Assembly (NCBI RefSeq): GCF_949987535.1
Contig: NW_026646029.1
Location: forward strand, 1,488,001 to 1,552,000
Origin: Balaenoptera acutorostrata
Lineage: Eukaryota; Chordata; Mammalia; Artiodactyla; Balaenopteridae
Length of the DNA: 64,000 nucleotides
Direction of reading: 5' to 3'
How positions within the stretch are numbered: the first letter of the stretch is position 1; every line of letters begins with the position of its first letter. The notes below the pieces were generated by a model. It had not been told where the DNA came from and searched no databases. It saw only the letters and a program-made list of their open reading frames with translations. Shown here in pieces: positions 50,595-62,149 of this stretch. Both the position numbers and the translations under genes were made by a program.

Positions 50595-51440
50595 GAGTGG
50601 GCCCCAACAAGGGTCCCCCTGCCCAGTGTCATTGGAGCCAACAGATCGAGACTGAGTTTGGTTCAGAAGCAAAGTAAAACTTTATATTTTGATCAGAGAA
50701 TGGAGAGGTGAGAGCGTGCACTCCCCCGCGGGCTGTGGGCCGGGCTGCTGTGTAGGGATCCCGTCAGCGTCAGGCGGGAGGGACGGGGCGGAGCTCTCGA
50801 GGGCTGGGTTGGCTGGAGCTCAGGCTCTATGTGGCGGAGTCTGCACGGGGCCCGGAGAGCTGAGGTGTCGGCCCAGCCATCTTGCACTAGGAAATCGGGT
50901 CTGAAGTGCCGGGTGTGGGACCTCTGCCTGTGGAAACCTAGGAACAAGTGAAATTAGAAAAAGCACAAAGGAAAAAAGGTTAGACTTTATTTTATTGCCC
51001 AGATTCTATTTTTATCTCCCAGGAATTTTTAATGGGCTTTGCTGGTGACAAACCCCTCCTCTGCCTCTTGTCCCATTCCACATTCTTGGGGTGCTGAGGG
51101 TGCAGACACCTCTTCTGTAAATGCTTCGTGCTGAGTTGGGTGTCCTCATACCTGGGGAGAGGGGCAGGACTTCTCCCCAGCAACCTCCAGGTGAGGTTGA
51201 TTGTCCCAAGGCCTCCTCCCTCACTGCTCGTCTGCCTGAGCACCAGCGTTGGAAGTTTTATAGATTCTAATGACCTTTAAGGGTCCAGGAAAGAGATGCG
51301 CAGGGACGCTGGGGGGGCCGGTTTTACCCTGCTCCACATTGGTTCGGCCCCCTTAGGCTGACGGTTTCTGCCAGCCTAGATGCTCTGACCAGTAGTCTGC
51401 GCTTTCTTCAGTTAGGCCACTGAATTAACATACAAACAGC
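50595..51440 (-). repeat. Probable class I endogenous retrovirus LTR
   Basis: Read on the minus strand it has a TATAAAA box (plus 51,257-51,263), then an AATAAAATAAAG polyadenylation signal near 50,985-50,998. Further on come an ATATAAAGTTTTACTTTGC stretch near 50,690 and a C/G-rich tail toward 50,595 that resembles gammaretroviral R-U5. It follows the minus-strand pol remnant directly, in the position of a 3' LTR. The boundaries are estimates and no paired LTR was found, so it may be part LTR and part residual internal sequence. Confidence 0.5.
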
Positions 51441-51619
51441 ACCAGGTGTCAGAGCCCTGCCTGCTCAACTCCCAGACAGTCCAGGGCCGGTGGTGATCCA
51501 GGACCATGACGGCCACTCAGTCAACGGCCTTTTGAAGTAGCCAGGAGTCCAGCTGGTCTCATTGGTCGCCGTCACAGTGGTGTCTGTAGGCTTTTCTATG
51601 GTGGCAGCGTTATTTACGG

Positions 51620-52812
51620 TTCCCCTGCCAAGTTTATTAGCTCCGCTCTGGGTGCAGTAAGTCCTGCAAGCAATAGTCTGTTCTTTTGGGGCACACTCTT
51701 GTGGTTTTCTGAGAGAAGCTCCAGGTCAAGTGATGGTCATACGAGTCGTCATGGGGGCCCGTTGCCCCAGGTTGTCTCTCTGGAGGTTGGAGTTGGAGGG
51801 CCTCCTCACTCGAGGTCATTGTGCCCACGGAGCGATCCCTGCAACTTCAGGGCATGGTGGGTGGTTAGGAACACCAAGTGGCATCCTTTTCCCTTAGGAG
51901 GGAGCTGGCCTTGCGGGCTGCTCATTTCCAGGTTTTTAGATACCCCCAGTATCCTGGTCGGATGGGCTGGCTGGCCAATGCCTGGAGGGCATTCTTGCAT
52001 TGTTCCATTTCAAGTGGTCCCAGTTTTTGCACTAATACTCCAAGGGCGATTCGCCTTCGACCAGGAATGTAAAGGTCAAAGGGTTTAGCTAAATTAGGGA
52101 GGTCCAGGGCAAGGGTCTGAATTGACTGTTCTTTCCTTTCTTGAAAGGCCGCTTCTGGATTCTATTCAAAAGGATCATCATCTTTTCCTTTCAGTGTTTC
52201 ATATAGAGGCCCAGTTATTAGACTGTAGTTAGGGATCCAGATGCAGCAAACCCCGGTCTCCCCAGGAACCCCTAAGCTGTCTTCTAGTTTTAGGAAGGGT
52301 GAGGCTGCAAATGGCTTCTTCCCTTTCCTGGGATGGGCTTCTCCGCTCTTCTGTGAGAATGAAGCCCAGGCAGGTCACCTTAGTCTGTGATATTTGAGCC
52401 TTTTTCTTGGACACCTTCTATCTTTTATTGGCTAGGTAGTCCAGAGGCCTCCTTAGTAGGGCTGGCGATCAGGATGTCGTCTGCATATTGAAGAAGGGTT
52501 CCCTTCTCCCGAGGTAGATCTTTTAGGGCTTTAGCTAACGTTTCCCCAAAGGTGGTGTGGGAATTTTTGCACCCCTGGGGCAGGACGGCCCAGCAGTATT
52601 GTTTTTGTTGTACGTTGAGTCCTGCCACTCATAGCCAAAATTTCTTGTGACTCTGGGACTAATGGAATACAGAAGAAGGCATCATTGAAGTCTAATACAG
52701 AATACCATGTCCTGGTGGATGGTAGACTGACCAGCAGGGTATAGGAATTAGGAACTACTGGATGTATATCCTCTGTGGCTTCACTGACTGTCCTGGCGTC
52801 CTTTACCAGGTC
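51620..52812 (-). pseudogene. pol: Degenerate gamma-like retroviral pol (reverse transcriptase to RNase H region)
   Basis: An old endogenous copy, not functional. Minus-strand reading gives conserved RT landmarks in order: IHPVVPNSYTLL near 52,770, VLDFNDAFFCIPL near 52,700, VLPQGCKNSHTTF near 52,570, and the catalytic YADD at 52,476-52,487. After that come LGFILTEERR near 52,370 and, further on, a thumb/connection-like segment with LDLPNLAKPF near 52,100 and LGVLVQKLGP near 52,030. The reading frame shifts near 52,628 and again later, and stops interrupt it. The 5' part of pol (protease and the start of the RT fingers) is cut off at about 52,812 by a minisatellite. Integrase and env are absent before the LTR-like region. 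The order and motifs fit class I (gamma) elements rather than betaretroviruses. Confidence 0.82.
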
Positions 52813-53216
52813 CCCAGCAGCCCACGGGGCTCTCATGGTCAGGCCCCTCCCATGACATGGTGCTCACCTGTGCAGGTACCCAGCAGCCCAAGGGGCTCTC
52901 ATTGTCAGGCCCCTCCCAGGATATGGAGCTCACCTGGGCAGGTAACCAGCAGCCCATGGGGCTCTCGTGGGCAGGCCCCTCCCAGGATATGGAGCTCAAC
53001 TTGGTAGGTACCCAGCAGCCCACGGGGCTCTCGTGGGCAGGCCCCTCCCAGGATATGGAGCTCACCTGGGCAGGTACCCAGCAGCCCATGGGGCTCTCGT
53101 GGGCAGGCCCCTCCCAGGATATGGAGCTCACCTGGGCAGGTACCCAGCAGCTCACGGGGTTCTCGTGGGCAGGCCCCTCCCTGGATATGGAGCTCCCCTG
53201 GACAGGTACCCCGGCA
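52807..53216. repeat. Minisatellite, 66-bp unit, about six copies
   Basis: Units begin near 52,807, 52,873, 52,939, 53,005, 53,071, 53,137 and 53,203 with variants of 'caggtacccagcagcc', and contain 'ggcaggcccctccc' and 'aggatatggagctc'. Because 66 is a multiple of three, the array stays open on several frames. On the minus strand it yields a 22-residue repeat with the core SSISWEGPAHESP. This is a consequence of the repeat, not evidence for a protein. The array is GC-rich and joins pol sequence at its left end. Confidence 0.92.
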
Positions 53217-54383
53217 GGGCTGGGCACACAGGAACCGTGCACATAGCCCTCATTGCAGAGCACCCCCAGCACACCTGTTGCTCAGAGCTGACACAGAGCA
53301 CCTCAGAGCAGGGCTTGAACTAGCAAACATCAGCTCCGACAGGTCTGTGACCCTAGGCTTCTCTCTGTGCGGCCTCCCTCCGCCTGGTCTTCCAGGGGCT
53401 TCCACTGCAGCCGGGGCACCAGGCCTCTGTCTCCATCCACCACCCCTCCTCTCCCTGACTCCTGGGTTCCTCTCATTAGGAGAGGGTCTTCTTGAAGTTG
53501 TCTCCCACTCATGGACCAGATAAAATGATAAGAAAACAAGCCAGGCCTGCCGCCCCTTGTCTATCCTGACTCTCGGGACCCTACATCCGTTCCTTGGACC
53601 TGGCCGGTGCAGCAAAGCCCATTTTCTGCAACTCTGAGCCCCTGAGGGGCGAGGATTGGCTGACCTGGGCAGCCTGTCCCTGCCGGCCAGCCCTTCCCAG
53701 GTGTGCCTGGGTTGAGGTCAATATAAACACCCCTCCAGGCAGCAAAAGTCTCTGCAGCTGTGCCTGACGCCATATTCTCTGCCCCGTCAGCAGTCTCGGG
53801 GTTGTGCTGGTGGGAGGGAGTAGCGCCCACGGCTCTATGAGTGGCCCCGTGTGAGTGGGGTTCTGCTGGACTTTCTGCAGGAGTTGCCGGGCTGCCACCT
53901 GCTAAAGAAGAGGATGTGTCACCCACACCTGCTGCTGTAATTTCTACCCGGGCAGAGGTGAGGAAGGAAAATAGCAGTGGGGGCCGGGACAGGAGGGGTA
54001 CCTCAGGCAGGGAAATGGAAAGCTTCCAGAAGAGCGCCTGGGGCCAGGACCATCCTGGCTGACCTGCAGGCACCAAGTTGTCCTGCGTGCTGTCGCTGGT
54101 GTGACTCCAAGCCCCTTCCTCTAGGCTTTAAAGTCTTTGCACACATTCAGGTGTTTTACCTGGGAAGGGTGGGAAAAGTTCAGCAGCAGCTGGCCTGGGG
54201 CTCAGCTCACGTTTATTCAGAGACGCCTCCTCACGGTCCCCCAGCTTTGCAATGAGGACGCTCCTTGCGGGGGGGCTGCTGGCTGCATGGGAGACGATTC
54301 CGCACCTCTGACCAAATTCAGAATTGTTTACCACTGGAGCAAGTGCCCTGATAGAGTTTTCCTCTGTATGACCAGTGGGTTCT
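53217..54383. other. Unassigned GC-rich sequence
   Basis: The overlapping open frames on both strands, up to 171 codons, show no domain I recognise. A minus-strand AATAAA lies at about 54,210-54,216 ('gtttattcag' on the plus strand). The position between the retroviral remnant and L1s allows 5' retroviral or other repeat sequence, but nothing specific supports it. Confidence 0.35.
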
Positions 54384-54496
54384 GTTTTTTTTTTCTTTTT
54401 TGGTTCAAGGTAGGTTTTATTCCTCTTTTTGTATTTATAGATATAAGCATGGCAATAATTCATTCATATAAATACGTCTATGGGAAGGAAAGAACC
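54384..54496. other. T-rich stretch before L1
   Basis: T-rich run at 54,384-54,402 and AT-rich DNA preceding the first L1 3' end. It could be the reverse complement of a poly(A) tail. Confidence 0.4.
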
Positions 54497-55852
54497 TTTT
54501 TTTCTGTTTTATTTTTTGAAAATATTATTTATGTTTTATTTTTTAATTTTATTCATTTTTTTATACAGCAGGTTCTTATTGGTTATCTATTTTATACATA
54601 TAAGTGTATATATGTCAATCCCAGGCTTGCAATTCATCCCACCACCACCACCCTGCCACTTTCCCCCTTTGGTGTCCATACATTTGTTCTCTACATCTGT
54701 GTCTCTATTTCTGCCTTGCAAACTGGTTCATCTGTACCATTTTTCTAGGTTCCACATGTATGCACTTAAATATGATATTTTTTTTCTCTTTCTGACTTAC
54801 TTCACTCTGTATGACAGTCTCTAGATCTATCCACGTCTCTCCAAATGACCCAATTTCGTTCCTTTTTATGGCTGAGTAATATTCCATTTTATATATGTAC
54901 CACATCTTTTCCATTCATCTGTCTATGGGCATTTAGGTTGCTTCCATGACCTGGCTATTGTAAATAGTGCTGCAATGAACATTGTGTGAATATCTTTTTG
55001 AATTATGGTTTCCTCTGGGTATATGCCCAGTAGTGGGATTGCTGGGTCATATGGTAACTCTATTTTTAGTTTTTTAAGGAACCTCCATACTGTTCTTCAT
55101 AGTGACTGTATCAATTTACATCTGCACAGATAGTGTAAGAGGGTTCCCTTTTCTCCACACCCTCTCCAGCATTTGTTGTTTGTAGATTTTCTGATGATGC
55201 CCATTCTAACTTGTGTGAGGTGATACCTCATTGTAGTTTTGGTTTATATTTCCCTAATAATTAGTGATGTTGAGCAGCTTTTCATGTGCTTCTTGGCCAT
55301 CTGTATGTCTTCTCGGGACAAATGTCTATTTACGACATCTGCCCATTTTTGGATTGGGTTGTTTGTTTTTTTACTGTTGAGCTGCATGTGCTGTTTATAT
55401 ATATTGGAGATTAATCCTTTGTCCATTGATTCATTTGCAAATATTTTCTCCCATTCTCAGGTTGTCTTTTCATCTTGTTTGTAGTTTCCTTTGCTTTGCA
55501 AAAGCTTTTAGGTTTCATTTGCTCCCATTTGTTTATTTTTTGTTTTTTATTCCATTACTCTAGTAGGTGGATCAAAAAAGATCTTGTTGTGATTTTTGTC
55601 AAAGTGTATTCTTCCTATGTTTTCCTCTAAGAGTTTTATAGTGTCCGGTCTTACATTTCGGTCTCTAATCCATTTTGAGTTTATTTTTTTGTGTATGGTG
55701 TTAGGGAGTGTTCTAATTTCATTCTTTTACATGTAGCTGTCCATTTTTCCCAGCACCACTTATTGAAGAGACTGTCTTTTCTCCATTGTATATCCTTGCC
55801 TCCTTTGTCATAGATTAGTGGACCATAGGTGTGTAGGTTTATCTCTGGGCTT
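54497..55852 (-). mobile_element. 5'-truncated L1 (3' UTR and ORF2 3' end)
   Basis: Minus-strand LINE-1 of cetartiodactyl type. The 3' UTR segment ('ttatacagcaggttcttatt', 'gtgtatatatgtcaatcccagg') is followed by the ORF2 C-terminus, visible as MEYYSAIKRNEIGSFGETWI on the minus strand at about 54,905-54,820. Internal ORF2 sequence continues until the match stops at 55,852, where a second L1 begins in the same orientation. About 1.36 kb long. Reading frames are broken. Confidence 0.85.
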
Positions 55853-56219
55853 CCTTTTTTTTCCTTTTACATCTTTATTGGAGTATAATTGCTTTACAAT
55901 TGTGTGTTAGTTTCTGCTGTATAAAAAAGTGAATCAGCTATACGTATACATATAACACCATATCCCCTCCCTCTTGCACCTCCCTCTCACTCCCTTACCC
56001 CACCCCTTTAGGTGGTCACAAAGCACCGAGCTGATCTCCCTGTGCTATGTGGCTGCTTCCCAGTAGCTATCAATTTTACATTTGGTAGTGTATATATGTC
56101 CATACCACTCTCTCACTTTGTCCCAGCTTACCCTTCCCCCTCCCCGTGACCTCAAGTCCTTTCTCTACGTCTGTGTCCTTAATCCTTTCCTGCCCCTAGG
56201 TTCTTCATAACCTTTTTTC

Positions 56220-59200
56220 TTTTAGATTCCATATATATGTGTTAACATACGGTATTTGTTTTTCTCTTTCTGACTTACTTCACTCTGTAGGACAGACTCT
56301 AGATCCATCCACCTCACTACAAATAACTCAATTTCGTTTCTTTTTATGGCTGAATAATGTTCCATTGTATATATGTGCCACATCTTCTTTATCCAGTTAT
56401 CTGTTGATGGACACTTAGGTTGCTTCCATGTCCTGGCTATTGTAAATAGAGCTACAATGAACATTGTGGTACATGACTCTTTTTGAATTATGGTTTTCTC
56501 AGGGTAAATGTCCAGTAGTGGGATTGCTGGGTTGTACGGTTGTTCTATTTTTAGTTTTTAAGGAACCCCCATACTGTTCTCCCTAGTGGCTATATCAATT
56601 TACATTCCCACCAACAGTGCAAGAGGGTTCCCTTTTCTCCAATAAATGCCTCTCCAGCATTTATTGTTGGTAGATTTTTTGATGATGGCCATTCTGACTG
56701 GTGTGAGGTTATACCTCATTGTAGTTTTGATTTGCATTTCTCTAATAATTAGTGATGTTCAACATCCTTTCATGTGTTTGTTGGCAACCTGTATATCTTC
56801 TTTGGAGAAATGTCTGTTTAGGTCTGCCCATTTTTGGATTGGGTTGTTTGCTTTTGTGATATTGAGCTACAGGAGCTGCTTTTTGGAGGTTAATCCTTTG
56901 CCATTTGCTTCATTTGAAAATATTTTCTCCCATTCTGATGGTTGTCTTTTCATCTTGCTTATGTTTTCCTTTGCTGTGCAAAAGATTTTAAATTTCATTA
57001 AGTCCCATTTTTTAATTTTTGTTTTTATTTCCATTTCTCTAGGAGGTGGGTCAAAAAGGATCTTGCTGTGATTTATGTCATAGACTGTTCTGCTTATGTT
57101 TTCCTCTAAGAGTTTTATAGTGGCTGGTCTTACATTTAGGTCTCTAATCCATTTTGAGTTTATTTTTGTGTATGGTGTTAGGGAGTATTCTAATTTCATT
57201 CTTTTACATGTAGCTGTCCAGTTTTCCCAGCACCACTTATTGAAGACACGGTCTTTTCTCCATTGTATACCCTTGCCTCCTTTGTCATAGATTAGTGGAC
57301 CGTAGGTACGTGGGTTTATCTCTGTGCTTTCTATCCTGTTCTATTGACCTATATTTCTGTTTTTGTGCCAGTACCATATTATCTTGATTACTGTAGCTTT
57401 GTAATATAGTCTGAAGTCTGGAAGTCTGATTCCTCCAGCTCTCTTTTTTTTCCCCTCAAGACTGCTTTGGCTATCCGGGGTCTTTTGTGTCTCCCTACAA
57501 ATTTTAAGATTTTTTTTTCTAGTTCTGTAGAAAATGCCAAAGGTATTTTGATAGGGATTGCATTGAATCTGTAGATTGCTTTGGGTAGTATAGTCATTTT
57601 CACAATATTGATTCTTCTAATCCAAGAACATGGTATATGTCTCCATCTGTTTATATCATCTTTCATTTCTTTCATCAGTGTCTTATAGTTTTCTGAGTAC
57701 AGGTCTTTTACTTCCTTAGGTAGGTTTATTCCTAGGTATTTTATTTTTGTTGCAGTGGTAATGGGATTGTTTCCTTAACTTCTCTTTCTGTTCTTTCATT
57801 GTTAGTGTATAGGAATGCAAGCAATTTCTGTGCATTAATTTTGTATCCTGCAACTTTATCAAATTCATTGATTAGCTCCAGTGGTTTTCTGGTGGCATCT
57901 TTAGGATTCTCTATCTATGATATGATGTCATCTGCAAACAGTGACAATTTTACTTCTTCTTTTCCTTTTTGTATTCCTTTTATTTCTTTTTCTTCTCTGA
58001 TTGCCATGGCTAGGACTTCCAAAACTATGTTGAATAGTAGTGGTGAGAGTGGACATCCTCGTCTTGTTCCTGATCTTAAAGGAAACGTTTTCAGTTTTTC
58101 ACCGTTGAGAATGATGTTTGCTGTGGGTTTGTCATATATGGCCTTTATTATGTTGAGGTAGTTTCCCTCTATGCCCACACTCTGCAGAGTTTTTATCATA
58201 AATGGGTGTTGAATTTTCTCAAAATCTTTTCCTGCATCTATTGAGATGATCATATGGTTTTATTCTACAATTTGTTAATATGGTGTATCACATTGATTTG
58301 TGTGTATTGAAGAATCCTTGCATCCCTGGGATAAACCCCACTTGATCATGGTGTATGATCCTTTTAATGTGTTGTTCGATTCTGTTTGCTAGTATTTTGT
58401 TGAGGATTTTTACATCTATATTCATCAGTGATATTGGTCTATAATTTTCTTTCCTTGCAGTATCTTTGTCTGGTTTTGGTATCAGGGTGATGGTGGTCTC
58501 ATAGAATGAGTTTGGGAGTGTTCCTTCCCCTGCAATTGTTTTGAAGAATTTGAGAAGGTTGGGTGTTAGCTCTTCTCTAAATGTTTGACAGAATTCACCT
58601 GTGATGCCATCTGGTTCTGGACTTTTGTTTGTTGGAAGATTTTTGATCACAGTTTCAATTTCATTGCTTGTGATAGGTTTGTTCATATTTTCTATTTCTT
58701 CCTGGTTCAGTCTTGGAAGGTTATCCCTTTCTAAGAATTTGTTTATTTCTTCCAGATTGTCCATTTTATTGGCATAGAGTTGCTTGTAGCAGTCTCTTAG
58801 GATGCTTTGTATTCCTGTGGTGTCTGTTGTAACTTCTCCGTTTTCACTTCTAATTTTGTTGATTTGATTCCTCTCCCTCTTTTTCTTGAGTCTGGCTAAA
58901 GGTTTATCATTTGTGTTTATCTTCTCAAAGAACCGGCTTTTAGTTTTATTGATCTTTGCTTTCATTTTCTTTGCTTCTATTTCATTTATTTCTGCTTTGA
59001 TCTTTATGATTTCTTTCATTCTACTAACTTTGGGTTTTGTTCTTCCTTCTCTAGTTCCTCTAGGTGTAAGGTTAGATTGTTTATTTGAGATTTTTCTTGT
59101 TTCTTGAGGTAGGCTTGTATTGCTATAAACTTCCCTCTTAGAACTGCTTTTGCTGCATCCCATAGGTTTTGGATCATCGTGTTTTTGTTGTCATTTGTCT

Positions 59201-60060
59201 CTAGGTAGTTTTTGATTTCCTCTTTTATTTCTTCAGTGATCTCTTGGTTATTTAGTAACGTATTGTTTAGCCTCCATGTGTTTGTGTTTTTTACGGTTTT
59301 GTCCCTGTTATTGATTTCTAATCTCATAGCATTGTGGTCGGAACAGCTGCTTGATATGATTTCAGTTTTCTTAAATTTACTGAGGCTTCATTTGTGACCC
59401 AAGATGTGATCTATCCTGGAGAATGTTCCGTGTGCAGTTGAGAAGAACGTGTAATCTGCTGTTTTTGGATGGAATGTCCTATAAATATCAATTAACTATA
59501 TCTGGTCTATTTTGTCATTTAAAGCTTGTGTTTCCTTATTAATTTTCTGTCTGGATGATCTCCACTGGTGTAAGTGAGCTGTTAAAGTCCCCTGCTATTA
59601 TTGTGTTACTGTTGATTTCCTCTTTTATAGCTGTTAGCAGTTGCCTTATGTATTGAGGTGCTCCTATGTTGGGCACATATATATTTATAATTGTTATATC
59701 TTCTTCTTGGATTGATCCCTTGACAATTATGTAGTGTCTTTCCTTGTCGCTTGTAACATTCTTTATTTTAAAGTCTATTTTATCTGATATGAGTATTGCT
59801 ACTCCAGCTTTCTTTTGATTTTCATTTGCATAGAATATATTTTTCCATCGCCTCACTTTCAGTCTGTATGTGTCCCTAGGTCTGAAATGGGTCTCTTGTA
59901 GACAGCATATATATGGGTCTTGTTTTTGTATCCATTCAGAGAGCCTGTGTCTTTTGGTTGGAACATTTAGTCCATTCACGTTTAAGGTAATTATTGATAT
60001 GTATGTTCCTATTACTATTTTCTTAATTGTTATGGGTTTGTCTTGGTGGGTCCTTTTCTT
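56220..60060 (-). pseudogene. ORF2: L1 ORF2 (endonuclease/reverse transcriptase), broken
   Basis: Spans about 3.84 kb, matching the usual ORF2 length of about 1,275 codons. The N-terminal apurinic-like endonuclease domain is seen at 59,979-59,539 with CLQETH and GDFN motifs. The central reverse transcriptase domain has a [14 protein letters not shown] segment near 58,070 and catalytic FADD at 57,927-57,938. The C-terminus at 56,464-56,222 contains YSAIKRNEIELF. The readable pieces lie in different frames (59,979; 59,327; 59,163; 58,253; 57,675; 57,199; 56,464), which shows several frameshifts and stops. The protein would nick target DNA and prime reverse transcription of its own RNA, but this copy is dead. 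Confidence 0.88.
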
Positions 60061-60089
60061 CTCCTGTGTTTCCCACTTAGAGAAGTTCC

Positions 60090-61004
60090 TTTAGCGTTTG
60101 GTGTAGAGCTGGTTTCATGGTGCTGAATTCTCTTAGCCTTTGCTTGTCTGTAGGGCTTATGATTTCTCTGTCAAATCTGAATGAGATCCTTGCTGGGTGG
60201 AGTACTCTTGGTTGTAGGTTCTTCCCTTTCATCACTTTAAATTTATGCCACTCCCTTCTGGCTTGTAGATTTTCTGCTGAGAAATCAGCTGTTATCCTTA
60301 TGGGAGTTCCCTTGTATGTTATTTGTCATTTTTCCTTTGTTGCTTTCAATAATTTTTCTTTGTCTTCAATTTTTGTCAATTTGGTTACTATGTGTCTTGG
60401 CATTTTTCTCCTTTGATTTATCCTGACTGGGACTCTCTGCACTTCCTGGACTTGGGTGGCTATTTCTTTTCCCATGCTAGGGAAGTTTTCGACTATAATC
60501 TCTTCAAATGTATTCTCGGGTCCTTTCTCTCTCTCTTCTCCTTCTGGGACCCCTATGATGTGAATGTTGTTGCGTTTAATGTTGTCCCAGAGGACTCTTA
60601 GGGTGTCTTCATTTATTTTCATTCTTTTTCTTTATTCTGTTCCATGGCAGTGATTTCCACCTTTCTGTCTTCCAGGTCACTTATCCGTTCTTCTGTCACA
60701 GTTATTCTGATACTGATTCCTTCTAGTGTATTTTTCATTTCAGTTATTATATTGTTCACCTCTCTTTGTTTGTTCTTTAATTCTTCGAGGTGTTTGCTCC
60801 TTAATTCTTCTAGGTCTTTGTTAAGCATTTCTTGCATCTTCTCGATCTTTGCCTCCATTCTATTACCAAGGTCTTGGATCATGTTCACTATCATTATTCT
60901 GAATTCTTTTTTCTGGAAGGTTCCCTATCTCCACCTCATTTCGTTTTTTATCCTAGGGTTTTATCTTGTTCCTTAATCTGGTATAAAGTCCTCTGCCTTT
61001 TCAT
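60090..61004 (-). pseudogene. ORF1: L1 ORF1 (RNA-binding chaperone), broken
   Basis: Minus-strand start ATG at 61,004-61,002, following the 5' UTR. An N-terminal coiled coil is visible at 60,894-60,619 (heptad-rich, MEAKIEKMQEMLNKDLEELR). The RRM-like central part follows at 60,622-60,326 (NIHIIGVPEGEE). A C-terminal domain can be traced to about 60,090. A frameshift lies between the coiled coil and the RRM part, and a TGA stop occurs near 60,326. Length about 915 bp, close to the usual 1 kb. ORF1p normally trimerises and coats L1 RNA. Confidence 0.83.
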
Positions 61005-61560
61005 TTTGTCTATCTTTCTGTGAATGTGGTTTTCCTTCCACAGGCTGCAGAATTGTAGTTCTTCTTGCTTCTGCTGTCTGCTCTCCAGTGGATGAGTCTA
61101 TCTTAGAGGCTTGTGCAAGCTTCCTGATGGGAGGGACTGGTGGTGGGTAGAGCTGGGTGTTTCTTTGGTGGGCAAAGCTTTAATCTGCTTGTCTGCAGAT
61201 TAAATAAAACTTTAATAAAAAGTTTAATCCACTTATCTGCTGATGCATGGGGCTGGGTTCCCTCCCTGTTGGTAGTTTCGCCTGAGGTGACCCAGCACTG
61301 GAGCCTACCTTGCTCTTGGTGGGGCTAATGGCGGACTCTGGGAGGGCTCACACCAAGGAGTATTTCCCAGAACTTCTGCTGCCAGTGTCGTTGTCCTCAC
61401 GGTGAGCCACAGCCACAGCTACCACCTGCCTCTGCAGGAGACCCTCTAAAAGTAGCAGGTAGTTCTGGTCATTCTCCTACGGGGTCACTGCTCCTTCCCC
61501 TGGGTTCTGATGTGCTCACTACTTTGTGTGTGCCCTCCAAGAGTGGAGTATCTGAGTGGA
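61005..61560 (-). promoter_or_regulatory. L1 5' UTR / internal promoter region
   Basis: GC-richer DNA upstream of ORF1 with phrases usual for cetartiodactyl L1 5' UTRs, such as 'ctctccagtggatgagtcta', 'gaggcttgtgcaagcttcct' and 'gtgtgccctccaagagtgga'. A short inverted or duplicated 'aatctgcttgtctgcagatt' stretch at 61,181-61,235 looks locally rearranged. The 5' end near 61,560 is an estimate. Confidence 0.65.
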
Positions 61561-61930
61561 GTTGAGACTCTGAGACTCTGCGTGGAGTCGCACAGACTCT
61601 GGGTCCTGTGAAGCTTCGATGCTTTGTGGTTCTAGAAATCCTATAGGAGACGACCACAGCAGGTGAAGCTAATGCTGTCAGTAGAGGTGGTGAAGCCAAA
61701 GATCTGCAGTTCCGACTAGAGGTGCCGATGTACATACAGGACAAAATCATCTCGTGTGAATGTAGTTCAGGCATGTTTAAGATGAATGGAGCCATGTTAA
61801 TGCCTACCATATTCTATCTTGAGCCTCTCCTCAGGGACCCCCTCCTCAGTTCCTGAGGCTCCTGTAAGTCATGTACAGGGGACTGGAGAGTGGGCTCTGT
61901 CCAATCTGAGCCCTGAGTTACCCTGTGTGT
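61561..61930. other. Unassigned sequence upstream of the L1
   Basis: Begins with a short 'gactctgagactctg' direct repeat. No gene or element recognised. May include more L1 5' UTR or an older repeat. Confidence 0.4.
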
Positions 61931-62020
61931 ATCTTAGGATACTTTGTATTTCTGTGGGGTCTGTTGTAACATCAACTCTTTCATTTCAGATTCCTTTGGG
62001 CCCTCTCTTTTTAAAAAAAA
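61931..62020 (-). mobile_element. Small L1 ORF2 fragment
   Basis: 'cttaggatactttgtatttc' followed by 'tgtggggtctgttgtaac' matches 58,797-58,835 of the large L1 with a few substitutions, in the same orientation. A separate, truncated copy. Confidence 0.6.
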
Positions 62021-62149
62021 CATACTACTGTTGTCTTTTATTCTTTACAGAAGTTTAATAAGTGTTTGATCTACCTTGACTTACTCTATGTATACTTTTT
62101 GCAGTGAGATTTTTACTTTTCTTTGTTTTCTTGTTACTATCAATAATTA

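Larger units (their letters stand above)
55853..61560 (-). mobile_element. Near full-length L1, mutated
   Basis: About 5.7 kb on the minus strand, with the expected order from right to left: 5' UTR, ORF1, ORF2, 3' UTR. The 3' UTR opens on the plus strand with a T-rich start and 'catctttattggagtataat'. This form of the 3' end is characteristic of whale and related cetartiodactyl L1. Both open frames carry frameshifts and stops, so the copy should be unable to retrotranspose autonomously. Confidence 0.88.

Noticed and set aside
53561..54076. 171-codon minus-strand frame and overlapping plus-strand frames in GC-rich DNA
   Set aside because: Several frames overlap on both strands with low-complexity composition and no domain recognised. 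GC-rich DNA gives long chance frames.
54137..54824. Plus-strand frames up to 203 codons over the L1 3' region
   Set aside because: They are antisense to L1 ORF2/3' UTR and rich in F, Y and I from T-rich DNA.
60644..60976. Plus-strand 110-codon hydrophobic frame resembling a membrane protein
   Set aside because: It is the antisense of the L1 ORF1 coiled coil.
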